DNA of 64,000 nt from Ridgeia piscesae (lineage: Eukaryota; Annelida; Polychaeta; Sabellida; Siboglinidae): positions 16,001-80,000 of the forward strand of contig JAODUO010000870.1 in NCBI GenBank assembly GCA_025642075.2, given 5' to 3'. Within the stretch, counting starts at the first letter, position 1; each line of letters starts with the position of its first letter. The notes below the pieces were generated by a model. It saw nothing but the letters and a program-made list of their open reading frames with translations. It made no database searches and was not told the DNA's origin. Shown in pieces: positions 10,740 to 22,573 of the stretch. The position numbers were made by a program, and so were the translations under genes.

Positions 10740-11955
10740 ATTTTAAGGGAGCGATGTTATCAATAACGGCCATCAGCTTAGATTTAAAAAGATAAAAAGC
10801 CTCGTGTACAGAGTTTGAATCTAGGACAACCTGCCAATCTACCTCGTGCAGTTTTTCTTCAAATATTTCCTTACTGTGATTTTTTAGCGATCTTAATGTT
10901 ACACCGTTATGACGATTTGTGGGGATTTTCTTGCATTTACGTGTACAATGTATTATTTGGTGATCGCTTAAGCTAATATCTAATACACCACATTGTGATA
11001 TTTTAGCAGGGTCTGAGATAAGGATAAGATCTAAGATGGTGGATGTTGTGCTAGTAATCCTTGTAGATGTGTTAATACCAAACATAGACATATAATGCTT
11101 CAGTGATACATGCAATGGATTAGTGTGAGAATGCAGTTGAGAATAGTAAACATTAAAGTCACCCATCATAATAACTTCTTTGTTGGTGAAGCAATTACAG
11201 TCCAAGCAACACCGTTCAAGTACGTTAAAGAAGTCAGTATGCTTGGGCGGACGGTAGCATACACCAATTAAAATAGGTCTAGTCTTGGGTAGATACAATT
11301 CCGCCCACACAGTTTCTAAAGTTGTACATATATCGTCTCTCAGTTTAAAAATAAAGTCATTTCTTATGTAAATACAAACGCCACCGCCCTCGCGATTTCT
11401 GCCGCGCCGGAGAATAAAATAATCGGTAATGTTAATTTCTGCGTCCGTGACCGACGCGTTTAACCAAGACTCGGTGATGCCAATCACTGCCACTTTGGTG
11501 TTTGCCGCAAGTATTCGTAACTCGTCAAGTTTCGGGAGAAGACTGCGCGTGTTCAAATGAATGAAGTTTAGACCCTTTGAATGTAAACATTCAAAATCAA
11601 GGGGTCTTTCAGTTGTTGCCTGGTCGGCGGCGTCTTCTACGATTTCGGACAGATGATCATTGCCTTGTGTGATGATAGCTGGGTGATCGCTGTCATCAGC
11701 AAACGGGAGTGCGTGCAGTGTACACTGATTGCACAGATGTGTAAATTCGCCACCGCTGCTGCAGAGTTCGTCGTATGCGTCATTTGATAACACTTCAGCA
11801 CATTTGTTGTGTGTCCACTGGTCGCAGGAGTCACATGAGATGGCTCTACTGCGACCAGTGACACCCTTGCCACAATGGCAACATGGATGTTTTGGGTTGT
11901 ATGTCCTCTTTCGCTCAAGAGGACCTGGATTAGGGCTCACGTCGCCGCTTTTCAT
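10702..11955 (-). CDS. LINE polyprotein N-terminal part: 2A-like peptide, PHD-like finger, endonuclease (defective copy)
   Basis: The frame opens in LLLMKSGDVSPNPGP, a 2A-like motif; the first ATG is at 11,955. A Cys/His finger follows in the C4HC3 order of a PHD finger: CCHC, CDSC, WTHNKC and CNQC. Next is an exonuclease-endonuclease-phosphatase fold with HLNTRSL, TESWLN, CYRPP, MGDFNV and a final SDHQII, all expected active-site blocks of the LINE nicking enzyme. An in-frame stop sits just upstream of the 2A motif. A plausible further N-terminal segment lies one frame over at 11,963-12,155, suggesting a frameshift. The frame is lost near RPLDDG before the RT starts. Confidence 0.85.
   Translation of the reverse strand: MKSGDVSPNPGPLERKRTYNPKHPCCHCGKGVTGRSRAISCDSCDQWTHNKCAEVLSNDAYDELCSSGGEFTHLCNQCTLHALPFADDSDHPAIITQGNDHLSEIVEDAADQATTERPLDFECLHSKGLNFIHLNTRSLLPKLDELRILAANTKVAVIGITESWLNASVTDAEINITDYFILRRGRNREGGGVCIYIRNDFIFKLRDDICTTLETVWAELYLPKTRPILIGVCYRPPKHTDFFNVLERCCLDCNCFTNKEVIMMGDFNVYYSQLHSHTNPLHVSLKHYMSMFGINTSTRITSTTSTILDLILISDPAKISQCGVLDISLSDHQIIHCTRKCKKIPTNRHNGVTLRSLKNHSKEIFEEKLHEVDWQVVLDSNSVHEAFYLFKSKLMAVIDNIAPLKYVRIKQRPLDDG
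11920..11955 (-). other. 2A-like ribosome-skipping motif at LINE N-terminus
   Basis: The peptide GDVSPNPGP resembles the 2A consensus D(V/I)ExNPGP, with Ser replacing the usual Glu. 2A-like sequences near the N-terminus of APE-type LINEs are known in several invertebrates. Whether this variant is active cannot be told from sequence. Confidence 0.6.
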
Positions 11956-12155
11956 GAGCAATAAAAAATGTAGTCAATGGCGAAATGTTGTAGTGAGTTT
12001 TCTTTGTTGCTGGAAAGTCTGCAGAGTTTGCACACAGAACGCTTTGCTTTGTGGTTGAGACTATCAAATTTGTGGATCATTGATAAAACAATGTCACTGC
12101 TGGCTTCAAGATAGAGAGATACTGAGTGTGTACGGCTTGTTGTGTTTGGCGTCAT

Positions 12156-12489
12156 AGCCTCGTAGAATGTCCTTGTAAGCGATAAGTCTGTGTGGCAAGC
12201 CCATAGTCACTATTGAAAGTGTCATTACGATTATTTAGTCATTTACTGACACATTTCTGGCAAGAAATTGCTTCCTTCTCTTTGTTTCCATTCCATAAGC
12301 CGTTAACGGCGCGCTTATCAGATTATATTCATGCGCGGCATGCAAATATCGAATGGGTGACGTCATGTTCTCGAAAACTCCGGCTTTTAGCCTTTCCCAC
12401 TGTCGCATAGGCCGAGATCACTGTCGAGCTTACAGAAACGGGCCGAGATCGTGAAAGTCCGAGATCACGGGTTATCTGCCTGCTGTCGC
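12156..12489. other. No gene; dispersed repeat motifs at the edge of the large transposon
   Basis: Holds a copy of the CGAAAACTCCGGCTTTTAGC motif (12,372), the reverse of that at 1,391. GGCCGAGATCA motifs at 12,411-12,470 are shared with 6,756-6,840. The last five bases, GTCGC, form the left copy of a proposed target-site duplication. Confidence 0.55.
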
Positions 12490-12592
12490 TGTTACGTCCA
12501 GTCTCGGAATAATTGTCAATACCGGTATTGGACGTCCGCCATTTTGTCCCGTTTCGGAATTCCGAGATTGGACGCCCAAACTCGGAATACTG
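12490..12592 (+). repeat. Left terminal inverted repeat of the Ginger-like element
   Basis: Begins TGTTACGTCCAG and matches the complement of 31,461-31,534, with one insertion of about 29 bp near 12,502-12,530. It contains the near-palindromic TTTCGGAATTCCGAGA. Confidence 0.8.
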
Positions 12593-13806
12593 CGTAGCAT
12601 GGTAGCTTTCATATGATTGGCCATAACTGACCAGTTATCATGGCCGGTACAGACGGACAAGTGCCAGGCATGTCGGCCGACCTGTCAATTCGGTCCTGTT
12701 CGAGATATACATGGGACCCGATTTTTAGACAACTCGGTCCATGTTTTGGTGCATGTGACGTATGATATCGCCTATCGTCCATACGGCCATGGCATAGCCA
12801 TATCCTAAAGCTAAACGTAGGCCTAGGCTAGCCTAGGGTAGCCTCGGCCTACTATTTTGTAAACTTGCTAAAACGATATGCTTTTTGTTTGTACTTCACT
12901 TAGTCACGACAACATCACGAAAAGATACGATAATTTCTCAGTTAACTGGCCTAAATAAATCCTATTATTAATTTAGGCCAGCTAACTGATAAATTATCGT
13001 ATAATTGTCCCACGTGACATATATACATATGATATATACACAGTACAAAATTCACGTTAAATTTATCAGATGAAATTGGCTACGGCTATGCGGCTATGTT
13101 TATGTATGATGACAGGATCTTTTCAAAACTGTTTTACTACCTTTTTGATCTGTATGCATTTGAAATGTGATGTGACAGCTCCACATGGCTAGTGCATCGC
13201 ACAGGCATTTGAACAGTGAAGTCAGAAATGAAAATTGTAAAAAGCGTGATATTTAGGAAATTGTAAAATTTACCACAATAAAAGTTCACATTGCAAAGAA
13301 TACATAATTTTGCATTACAATTAGGTGACGCCGTGTTTTTGGGGATATGTCTGGAGAATCGTGAGCAATTGTCTTTACGGTTCTGATGCCTGTGGGTTTT
13401 TGCGCAGCTAAGACATCGGCTTATTGCCATAAACTCGACAGAATTAAAATTAAATGTAACACAAAACTTGCATCTCCCTTCTTGGTACCGTAATTGATAT
13501 AGAATGACATTGCAAACAGATACACCTCAAAAAAGTAGTGAAACAATATGGAAAAGCTATTAATTTTAATGTTATAATTAGTACAGCAATATTTTGTGAC
13601 TTGATGTTAGACCAACTCACTGTGACTCTTATTTGTGAGAGCAGGTTCAATTCCTGCTGATGTTTTCATATTTGAAGCATTACTGGTTGTTTCACACATG
13701 CCAGCTGACAATGAGAGACATGAAATTTCTAGCTGGAATGTGTCCATTTCTGATTAGAATTGTTACACTTATAACCGTGTATAAAACTAAATTTTCACAT
13801 GCAGGC

Positions 13807-13810
13807 AGGT

Positions 13811-13884
<74 letters not shown>

Positions 13885-13888
13885 CACA

Positions 13889-13935
<47 letters not shown>
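13807..13935. repeat. (GCAC)n plus (AC)n microsatellite
   Basis: About 18 GCAC tetramers followed by about 24 AC dinucleotides, inside the Ginger-like element. Confidence 0.97.
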
Positions 13936-13937
<2 letters not shown>

Positions 13938-15104
13938 CTTATACTGCACTGCAAAAATTACATATTCTGTGAATATATTATTAACCTGTTTTCAAACGTA
14001 AGGAATTATATAGAACACATGAGATTCTTATAATTTCATTATAATTAGCATTACTTAGGGCAATAAATGAAAGTTATTTGATACTTGTCCGTTGTTTTCT
14101 GAAAGGTATAAATTGCACAGCATACTTATTATCCCTGGAATTAATCAAAGTTACAGATGTCATGACTTCTGTATCATGTAGCATATAATAACAGGCTGTA
14201 ACAGTAGTTACAAAATTAGTTTTCAAGCTCCAAAATGCTGCACAAATTGAAATATAAAGCATTGTTTTGAATTTTCCATATACAATAAATGTATGTGGGA
14301 TAAACTGTTATGTTCCTAGTGTAACAATGTCATAGTGTTGTATAAGTATAAGGTCAGTATACATGCAGTCACTTTACTTTATTCAAGTGTTAGACAACAC
14401 ACATTGTGAGAAGATTATTAAAATGCACATGTAAGTTGAGTAGCTTTCCAAAGATCTTCTTTGTCAGCATAGGAGATTAATTGATTGAAGATGCAGTCAT
14501 CTGATGCAGAGGTAAGAAATTCCATTGACCCTGTTACTAGCCAGAGCTCTGTGAGTCAGTCTATGCATATGGTTGAGGAAATTTGAAAGATAACTGTTCT
14601 TGCAGTACAACAGCAAGTGCCTTACTTGGTGGCTGCTTTTTCCAAATTCCGTAATATCACCTACCATGGACCAGCAACGAAGTTCTTTCAACAAGCATGT
14701 ACAAACCATTATTCTAAAATCTACTTCAAAACTGATTCCATTGGCCAAATTAGATAGAGTGAAGCATGCGATGGTTTACCATGTGTCTGGACGGGCGAAA
14801 GTTCTGGGCCCAGAAATGAGGCAAAATTCAAGCCCTGGGTTGCCTCAAAGGGATTCTACACGCGTAAATTGATTGGCGAAGATGCTTCAAAGGTCTTCAT
14901 GAAGCATAAGCCTCAGGTAAGTTACTAGCCATGTAATCATTGAGAACTTGCTACTTGTGCATGAACTTTTAATAAACGAGTGAACCCTGAAATGAATGTT
15001 CACCTATAAATGTGATTGTTGAAAAGAATATTTTATCAAATATGAACTGGCTACATCAAAAAGCAGTGTTATTATTTTAAAATACTCAGTTAATAATAAA
15101 AATG

Positions 15105-15600
15105 TATTTCTTATATAGCACCCCATCCAAGTAATTGTTCCGGGGCGCTTTATAATGATTCTTCCGAATTTAGTTTAACTGACAATAATGTTATAAATAA
15201 ATAAGACGCTAATATAATACTACTTAATAAGATATGCATATGCTAATAAAGACGATCATGTTCACTTAAAATACCAACATAAATTAGCTCATTTATTGTA
15301 TTTTAAAAAATAGTTAAAATAAATATAAAAAAGAGTAAATATATGTAATAATTAATATAATAAATAAAATAAATGGATGCATAACTGACTAATTAATTAC
15401 GATCGTCGTCGCTTGCCAAAACAATGATCTGTGAAAAGCTGTGTCTTGAGTGCAACCTTAAACTGGTAAACACTCGTATATTGGCACACTGTAAGGGGAA
15501 GTCGGTTCAATGTCCTTGGAGTTGCACAAGAGAAGGATCGTTCCCCAATCTTAGTTCAGGAAATGGGCTGTTTAAGAAGTAACTGATCAGAAGAACGTCA
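15105..15600 (-). mobile_element. LINE 3'-end fragment (different family)
   Basis: On the minus strand the sequence reads ERSFSCATPRTLNRLPLTVC followed by QYTSVYQFKVALKTQLF. This is the conserved C-terminal tail of LINE reverse transcriptases (RAF..AP..WN.LP...F...LKT.LF). Downstream lies a 3' UTR with an AGCGCCCCGGAACAATT segment. It is a short, decayed remnant in an intron of the Ginger-like element. Confidence 0.65.
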
Positions 15601-15921
15601 ATTGTTTAATTGATGTAAATAACCATTCATGTGTCCTTTTTGTATTTGGGTGCTAGCTGGGGCAACAGAAGTAGGCTAAATTACTAGATCTCAATAATAA
15701 TAAATTTTAAATTTAGCCCTTACCATAATGTATATCCTCATGTTAGCAGCTTTATGTAAAAGAACAGTGTAACGTATGTTGAATAAATATACAAATAGAA
15801 ATACATAAATTAAAGCTGTTGGTAATAGTGCATTGGTATTGGTGAAACTTGGTGTGTTGTTTTAACCGAATTTGTACTTTACAATATATAATATAATTTG
15901 TTATATTGGCTTTCAATGTAG

Positions 15922-16014
15922 GACTTTCTAGTCATTTCTGTGGAGTCAGCGTTTGATGTCATTGCCCTTGAACATGAAGCAGGTGGTCATCAGAAGGCAA
16001 GGGACACTGTTCAG
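15922..16014 (+). pseudogene. Integrase N-terminal His-finger exon with mutated donor
   Basis: Starts after TTTCAATGTAG and reads DFLVISVESAFDVIALEHEAG followed by GHQKARDTVQK, resembling the HxxxxxH half of the integrase zinc finger. The next exon (16,932) continues VMDMYYGITRDLVEKF in phase if the junction is at 16,014/16,015. The intron there begins AT instead of GT (AAG|ATAATT), which looks like a G-to-A loss of the donor. Confidence 0.6.
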
Positions 16015-17670
16015 AAGATAATTTAGATTTTGAAGACTTTTCATGTAATTCCCACTTAATGTACTCTGATATTTAACAACATTTTAGGGTAAGGCTTGTG
16101 ATATCTGTGTCATCATTTCTCAAACTGACTTAATTACCCATAGTATTGCAGGCATTTATTTTAAAACATGTCTACCCCCAGGTACTGTAACGTTGATTGT
16201 ATATTTTTAGTGCCTTAAAATATTATAAATTGCGTGTTTTAAAGTTGCGAGCTCTAACTCACCAGGCAGTTCCTGTGAGATATTGTAATAATTAATTGGA
16301 AACAATGACTGACAGTCCACCAGTGTAAGCGTAGACTAAACCAATAAATGATACACTCCAGATGCTCTGACCACACACAGCTGTAGTAACAGGGGCAACA
16401 AGTCATTAGTCTCTTATAGCAATCTATCATGACATCTTGAAAGCAGCCACAGCCTAGCATGCAAGGGTTGTATTTAAGTGATAACAGTCCAGCAGGCAGG
16501 AGGGGAGGAAGAGAATGTTAATACATTCATCATTTACTTGAAACAGTGTAGCACTACAAAATGTGAACCTTGAGGAAATAAATGTATAAGTACTTATATG
16601 CTCCATTATCTGTAGTTTGATATATAATTATTATCAGTGCAGTTACATGGGACAAAACACCAATATTTTAAATGTCTACCAAGTCCATGCCTATTAACAC
16701 AAATAATTTATAAAATGTTCTGTTGAATTGTTTTTTAATATAAAGCACACTTTTTGCTCTGCATTCACAGTGTAAAGTTATTGTAACATTCTTATCACTA
16801 CACCATGTTAATCCAGACCAGTAATGATCTTACATTTGTCGTCTTCTCGTATTCCTGTATACAAGACATGGGTATGCTATTATCATTAATGAAGGTAAAC
16901 AAGTCTGCAGTTGTTTGTCTGTTGTTTCCAGGTTATGGATATGTACTACGGAATCACCAGAGATCTCGTTGAGAAGTTTGTGGATGTGTCCAGCATGTGC
17001 TGTGACAAGACCACAGACCAGCAAACCAGTGCTGACACCTATCGAGAGCAACACATTTAATGAGAGAGGACAGGTAGGTATATAAATGCCTTCTGCACTG
17101 ATATGTGTAGGAATTAATTATTCACATCAACCATCAACAGCATGCATGTTGTAATTATGATTGCATTGTAACTAGGAAGAATGGCTGCATATGATAGGAT
17201 GCTTGTTAGAAGGCAGTATTGAAAGTCATACAGTGCATTTTAAATTATGTATAATTATGAATAGGTATTAGGTCCTATTGTAGAGTACATAGATTTATCT
17301 CAGAATTGTTTTGCCGCTTGAAGTCGTAGTCATGTTAGAGGAAGACAGTAAGATCAGACAACCCAATAATAAAAACGAAAATAAAAAAAATGATTTTTAC
17401 TAGATTTATATGCTTACTATCAATAAACATAACCTTTGTAATGGTTGCACACCTTTATATTAACGATATTAAGTATTCATATCTATTACACAATATGTGA
17501 AGTTGATTTTCTCAAAAAGACATTTCCATATTTTCTGCTTATGGATAAAGAATATGTTTGGTGGTAAGAATGCTATCCAAATAAAGTTGTCAATATTGCA
17601 GTCATCATACAGTTCTCTGTGCAGTACCAGAATCTTAAGAAAGAAAGAAACACAATAATCACAATTTCAG

Positions 17671-17813
17671 ATTGATCTGGTGGACATGTCATCCAAATTG
17701 GGGTGTGATGGCAATTTTCGGTACATTGCCCACTATGTGGACCACTTCACCAAGTACAATGTGATTTGGACAATGGAAAAGAAAGATGCTGCTGAATTGG
17801 CAAGAGGCTACAA
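17671..17813 (+). pseudogene. Integrase core exon 1 (first catalytic Asp)
   Basis: Flanked by a strong acceptor (CAATTTCAG) and donor (GTAAGT). It reads IDLVDMSSKLGCDGNFRYI then AHYVDHFTKYNVIWTMEKKD. The Asp of IDLVDM lies where the first DDE Asp sits in Gypsy-type integrases. Confidence 0.85.
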
Positions 17814-18191
17814 GTAAGTTCAGTCCTCTAAGAACTATAGTAAAGTCTCATTTATGTACCTCGATATCAGTGATACTTTGCCCTGTACTGGCAACACATT
17901 GAGACTCATGTGTGCGTGTGGACAAATCTAAAGTATTATGAAATGGCACTGACAGTGTTCTGAACTTTACACATATATATTCATTAATAACAGACATACA
18001 TACTTCTGTACAGCACTGGTGTGTGTTTTAATAACTTGTGTTTCCATTTTGTCTACACATTTAAATATCACGATCGTCACCTTTACAGTGGGAAGCAGGG
18101 CACTGCTAAGGCCTACTCTTACCAGTCCATCAGTTGGAAAACTGTAAACACTACTTAAGTTGGATTGCAAAATTTGTATCTCTTTTTTCAG

Positions 18192-18336
18192 GGAACGTGT
18201 TCTGTCATACATTGGCTTGCCACAGATCTTTCAGTCCGACAATGGAGGTGAATTTGTCAATTCTAATCTCAAAAACCTGCTGGCAATTTGGCCTGGCAAA
18301 GTGACCATAGTGCACAGCCGTCCAAGGCGTCCTCAG
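18192..18336 (+). pseudogene. Integrase core exon 2 (second catalytic Asp)
   Basis: Phase-compatible with the previous exon. It reads RVLSYIGLPQIFQSDNGGEF then VNSNLKNLLAIWPGKVTIVH and SRPRRPQ. SDNGGEF is the second-Asp motif of the rve core, and IVHSRPRRPQ corresponds to the strand before the catalytic Glu helix. Confidence 0.88.
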
Positions 18337-18657
18337 GTAACTCAATTTGTAAGGTAGAACAGTAAATGTAAAACAGTTGATACCATAAGTTGTACTCTTG
18401 CCATGCAAGTTGAAACATGTCTCGGATTATGTTATGTATGATGTGCTAAATGCCTACCATCCTGTTTCTTTATATGCATATCTTGTCATGTTACTTACCT
18501 TGTTATATTACACCTCACTGTATTGCTATGATGCCTGTCCATCAAGGTGAAGCACATTGTTGTATTTACAGAGAGCTGTATATATATATATATATATATA
18601 TATATTTGAAAAGAAGCAATTGTTTTATGTACACAAATAGCTCCAACTTTGTAATAG

Positions 18658-18766
18658 GTGCAAGGTCTCGTTGAACGTGGAAATAGAACCATGTGCGACC
18701 TTCTGCTCCGTAAGGCCACAGCACGTGGAGACAACTGCTGGGTTGATTACCTACCTGAAGTGATGT
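18658..18766 (+). pseudogene. Integrase core exon 3 (catalytic Glu)
   Basis: Reads VQGLVERGNRTMCDLLLRK then ATARGDNCWVDYLPEVM. VERGN holds the catalytic Glu, so the D, D and E residues are all still encoded although the gene as a whole is broken. Confidence 0.85.
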
Positions 18767-19084
18767 GTATGTAATGCAGGTTACCTTTCATCCAAAATGT
18801 ATACTAATGCTTTCAATTGGTGTACAATGTATTCTTACAAGAATGTTTCCCATCCATATATTCACGTGTGTTCCCGTTTCAATAAACTGCTGTGAGCCTT
18901 TTTACAATGGCATGAATTGTCTGAACATGTACACACTAATACTGTAGATTGATACTGTACATACATAGTATAATGGGCTATGTAATGATAGACTTGTAAT
19001 AATTAGCAGAAAGTATTTTCCTGAGTTTGGGATGAATTTGTTGAGATTATGTATGGTACAATATGTATAATGATAACAGTAGAC

Positions 19085-19190
19085 TGCAGGGTTCGAAATA
19101 GTGGTAGCCCGGTAGCCCGAGGCTACCAGAATTACTGTCGGGCTACTACAATTGGAGACAGCAGCAGTAGCCCGGTGGTCTACCACAGAA
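19085..19190. repeat. GC-rich repeat with GGTAGCCCG / CGGGCTACT inverted units
   Basis: Begins GCAGGGTTCGAAATAG and contains several copies of GTAGCCCGG and their complements within 100 bp. The composition differs from the AT-rich surroundings, so it is probably a fragment of a dispersed repeat. Confidence 0.5.
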
Positions 19191-19656
19191 TCTGGGGCAC
19201 TGGTGGCCTAATCATCAGTGCAGGTCAAGTGTCTGAGACGACTCAATGACTTCCATTGGGTTGAAACAATTGTATCCAATTAACTGCACTTCATTGGGCT
19301 TCTTTATTAGTCAAATACGAGTATTGGATGATAAACATTGCAGTATATTGGTACTCACTTTCCATTTCAGTGATCGTGCGTACAATTTACCTTACCGTGA
19401 GATGTGTCATGAAACTGATGAAGAGTCACAAAGTCACATTTTCTCAAATGACGTCTTCAATGATGGTGGATCATCAAAGTAAGTTTGTGTTGCATTTCCA
19501 GGATATATGAATGATTATATAATACTGAATGATACATACAATTTCTTCCTTGCTTTATTACAGCTTGCCTGGAAACATACTAATATGCAGTATAGTGATC
19601 CTTTGAGTATAACAAAGTATAGTCATTATTGACGTCCTTGTACATCAGTTCATAGG

Positions 19657-19858
19657 CACGCACTGAAGAGAATGTTAGTGCAGCACACGTCAAGGCATCA
19701 AGGGCGAAGATGGTGCAGCGCAGTAAAGAAACAGCAACTGTCTATAGCGTGGGTGACCATGTGACAGTTGCTGTTCCTCGAAGGCTGCGTCTTAGCCTTG
19801 ACCCCAGGCGTGGGTTCGACAGAGTGGTCGAAGTGTGCCACAACATGTACAGAGCGAG
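19657..19858 (+). pseudogene. GPY/F-like C-terminal integrase exon
   Basis: One frame reads RTEENVSAAHVKASRAKMV, QRSKETATVYSVGDHVTVAV, PRRLRLSLDPRRGFDRVVEV and CHNMYRAR. VGDHVTVAVP and the DPRR...VVEV...Y pattern correspond to the small beta-barrel after the integrase core. The donor (GCGAG|GTGAGC) joins in phase to 20,094. Confidence 0.75.
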
Positions 19859-20556
19859 GTGAGCACTACTAACACCTGAAACAGCTCGCGTGCATGTTTA
19901 CAAAGTTTCAGCACCATATCTGTGATCTGACAGACACATCCCAGACAGATGAAACTGAATGGACAGATATATATGTTTTTTCCAAATTATTGGCCAGGTC
20001 GATTTACAAGGACACTATTGGCAAAAATGGAGTAAGAATAAGGACGGATTGTCATTTTTGATATGCGGTACGTTTTATATACATTTGTTTCAGGACAACC
20101 AACGCAGTGCTGAAGCGACTCGTTGATGGCGACACCTTGCAGCATTATGCTGGCAATACTGGTGTGTCACTGGACGGTTGGCAGACAGATTTGATTGGTT
20201 GATTTATTTAATATAAAATGTAAAACATTGTACACATATGCATAATATATAAATACAAGGTACATTTAAATATTCGGATAACACAAAAAGTGCACGCACT
20301 TATTTCCATTGTGGTCCTTGACATACACATGACAGACATTGACAGAAATGACAAATATAACATACTAAAACAACCATAATAAATAAGTGATATAAATAAT
20401 GATTAATATATGTAAATGACATTGATAATTACAATATAAAAAGTATGGAAATATCTCCTGATTAGAAACACTTTGTAAAACCTTGTTATTTATTACACAC
20501 ACAAAAATCTAATAAATAATAAAAGTAAAAAATAAAATTTACGTCATCAATTATGA

Positions 20557-20913
20557 TTAATAATAAATAAATGAGCTGGCTTCCTGATCATTAAAACAAC
20601 TGAACAAAAACTGTTTCAGTAGACATTTAAATTGCCTCATGTTCTGAACACTTTGTATGGAAAATGGCAATTCGTTCCAGGCATAAATTCCTGTGTAGTA
20701 AAAGGAGGTTTGCCCAAATGATTTAACATACGGCACACAAAGAGACATAACACTAGATCTTGTATTTATGCCATGCTGCTTACATGCTACATTGATCAAA
20801 TTTGACATATACTTCGGTGCTTTATCATTGATGACATTGTAAACAAGGTTCAATTTGAGTTGTTTAACTCGTAACTCCACTGGTAGCATGTTCACCAGTC
20901 TAAACTCTCTCAA
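20557..20913 (-). pseudogene. LINE copy 2: C-terminal tail
   Basis: Reads REFRLVNMLPVELRVKQLKL and ends with YAWNELPFSIQSVQNMRQFK CLLKQFLF, the usual LINE C-terminal segment (WN.LP..I.....F...LK..L). Confidence 0.8.
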
Positions 20914-21114
20914 ACCGATGTGGGTTCTGGCTGGTGCATTTAAGATGAAACGGATTACCTTGTTCTGAGTACACTGAAGTCTGGATTTGTATTTCTTTGT
21001 TAAACCAGAGAACCATGATGAACATGCATAGTCAAAATGGCATTGTATTAATGCTGTGGTAAGAAGTTATTTTGTTTTCATGTTGATAGTTTTTGTATGA
21101 CTATACAATTTTTT

Positions 21115-21429
21115 TTATTTGGCATTTGATTTACAAATAATCTTGTCAGCCACTCTTTCTCCAGTTAATGACTGATCTAGGTCTATGCCTAGGTATTTAA
21201 CATGGGTTTGAATTGCCAATGTCGTACCAGCACATCTCACCTGGATGGAACTACAGGAGTTCAGTTTACGTTTCGACCCAAATAGAATTGACTCCGTTTT
21301 CCCTAGATGGAGGGACAATTTCTTATTGATTAGCCACTCTCTGGCTGCCTCGAGTTCTGAAGAAAGACTTTCTTGAATCAGTTGGGTATCTTTACCCGAG
21401 ACTAAAAGGGCTGAATCATCAGCATACAA
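21115..21429 (-). pseudogene. LINE copy 2: RT catalytic YADD part
   Basis: YADDSALLVSG is the catalytic reverse transcriptase motif, followed by WLINKKLSLHLGKTESILFG and VKYLGIDLDQSL, standard downstream blocks. Confidence 0.88.
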
Positions 21430-21480
21430 ATGTAGTTTGCAGCGAACAGCTGTGTAAATATCATTAATATATAATATAAA

Positions 21481-21834
21481 TCATAACGGTCCCAGAATTG
21501 AACCTTGTGGGACACCACATGTGACAGTCATCGGATTAGAGATCGCTTCACCGATTTCAACTGATTGTTGACGTCCATATAAATATGAATTAAACCAGGC
21601 TATAGCAGATTCATGAAGTCCTATTGCTTCCAGTTTTTGAAGCATAATCTTATGATTTACCGTATCAAATGCCTTCTGAAGGTCAAGTAGCACCATGCCT
21701 ACATAATTACCTTTATCTTGCTCTTGTTTTATGAAGTCAGTGAGATATATTAAACATGTTTCAGTAGAATAAGAGGATCTAAAGCCTGACTGATGTTCAT
21801 ACAGTAGCTGATGTGTTTGGATGGAGATATGCAT
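21481..21834 (-). pseudogene. LINE copy 2: RT middle part
   Basis: Contains VLLDLQKAFDTVNHKIMLQK, WFNSYLYGRQQSVEIG and CGVPQGSILGPL. It is cut by a TGA where the family normally continues LFILYIND. Confidence 0.88.
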
Positions 21835-22573
21835 TTAATTGTTGATAGACTATCCTCTCAAATAATTTTGAGAGCGTATTTAAAATAGAGATCGGTCTGT
21901 AATTACCGGCTTCCAGTTTACTATTCTTTTTATAAATGGGCATCACCTTTGCAGATTTAAGATTTTCAGGGATTTCGCCAGTGGACAATGATAAATTTAA
22001 AATATGTGTTAAAGGTGACACAATGAGCTTGGCACCATCCTTAATGAATCTGGGTGACAATAGGTCCAATCCGGTTGCCTTGCTCGAATTTAGTTTACAT
22101 AAAATACTGAGTACGTTGTTCTCACTGACTTCATTAAAACAGAAGCTATTACTTGTTACACCCAGTGACCTGTAGAAGTCTTGAAAGTGTTGCTTCTCAT
22201 ATATACCATTACTAGGTGGAAGTTGGTTAACCAGTGTTGAGGCTACATTAGAAAAGTAGTTGTTGAAATGTTCAGATACTATTGATTTGTCGAAACAGAT
22301 GCTATTGTCAATGTTTAGTCCTATGCTTCCTGGTTTACAGTTACACTGAGTCGAAGTTCCGAGGCTTTTCAGCAGTTGCCATAATTTTGAAGGTTGTTGT
22401 TTGAATTCATCAGTTTTATTAGCAATGAAATCTGATTTGGCCTGTTTCTTCTTATATTGAACCTGATTACGAAGGTAAGTGAATTTTCCATGCCAACTGA
22501 TGTCTTTGGTCTTTTTTAATTTGGTAAAAGCACGATCTCTTTCATGGATCAGGTGCAGTATCTCACCCGTCAT
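21797..22573 (-). pseudogene. LINE copy 2: linker and RT N-terminal part
   Basis: Reads MTGEILHLIHERDRAFTKLK through STGEIPENLKSAKVMPIYKK and NYRPISILNTLSKLFER without the frameshift found in copy 1. It leaves frame near 21,820 because of a 4-nt insertion. Confidence 0.88.

Larger units (their letters stand above)
9659..12155 (-). mobile_element. CR1/L2-like LINE, copy 1, 3' part missing
   Basis: Read on the minus strand, the order is an N-terminal region with a 2A-like motif, a PHD-like zinc finger, an apurinic-type endonuclease, then the first part of a reverse transcriptase. The RT stops at the GVPQG motif, where the sequence joins the palindrome at 9,658. The second copy (20,191-22,577) continues past this point, so about 1.3 kb of RT and 3' UTR is absent here. 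Frameshifts relative to copy 2 occur near 10,150 (2-nt deletion) and near 10,720. This copy is defective. Confidence 0.92.
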
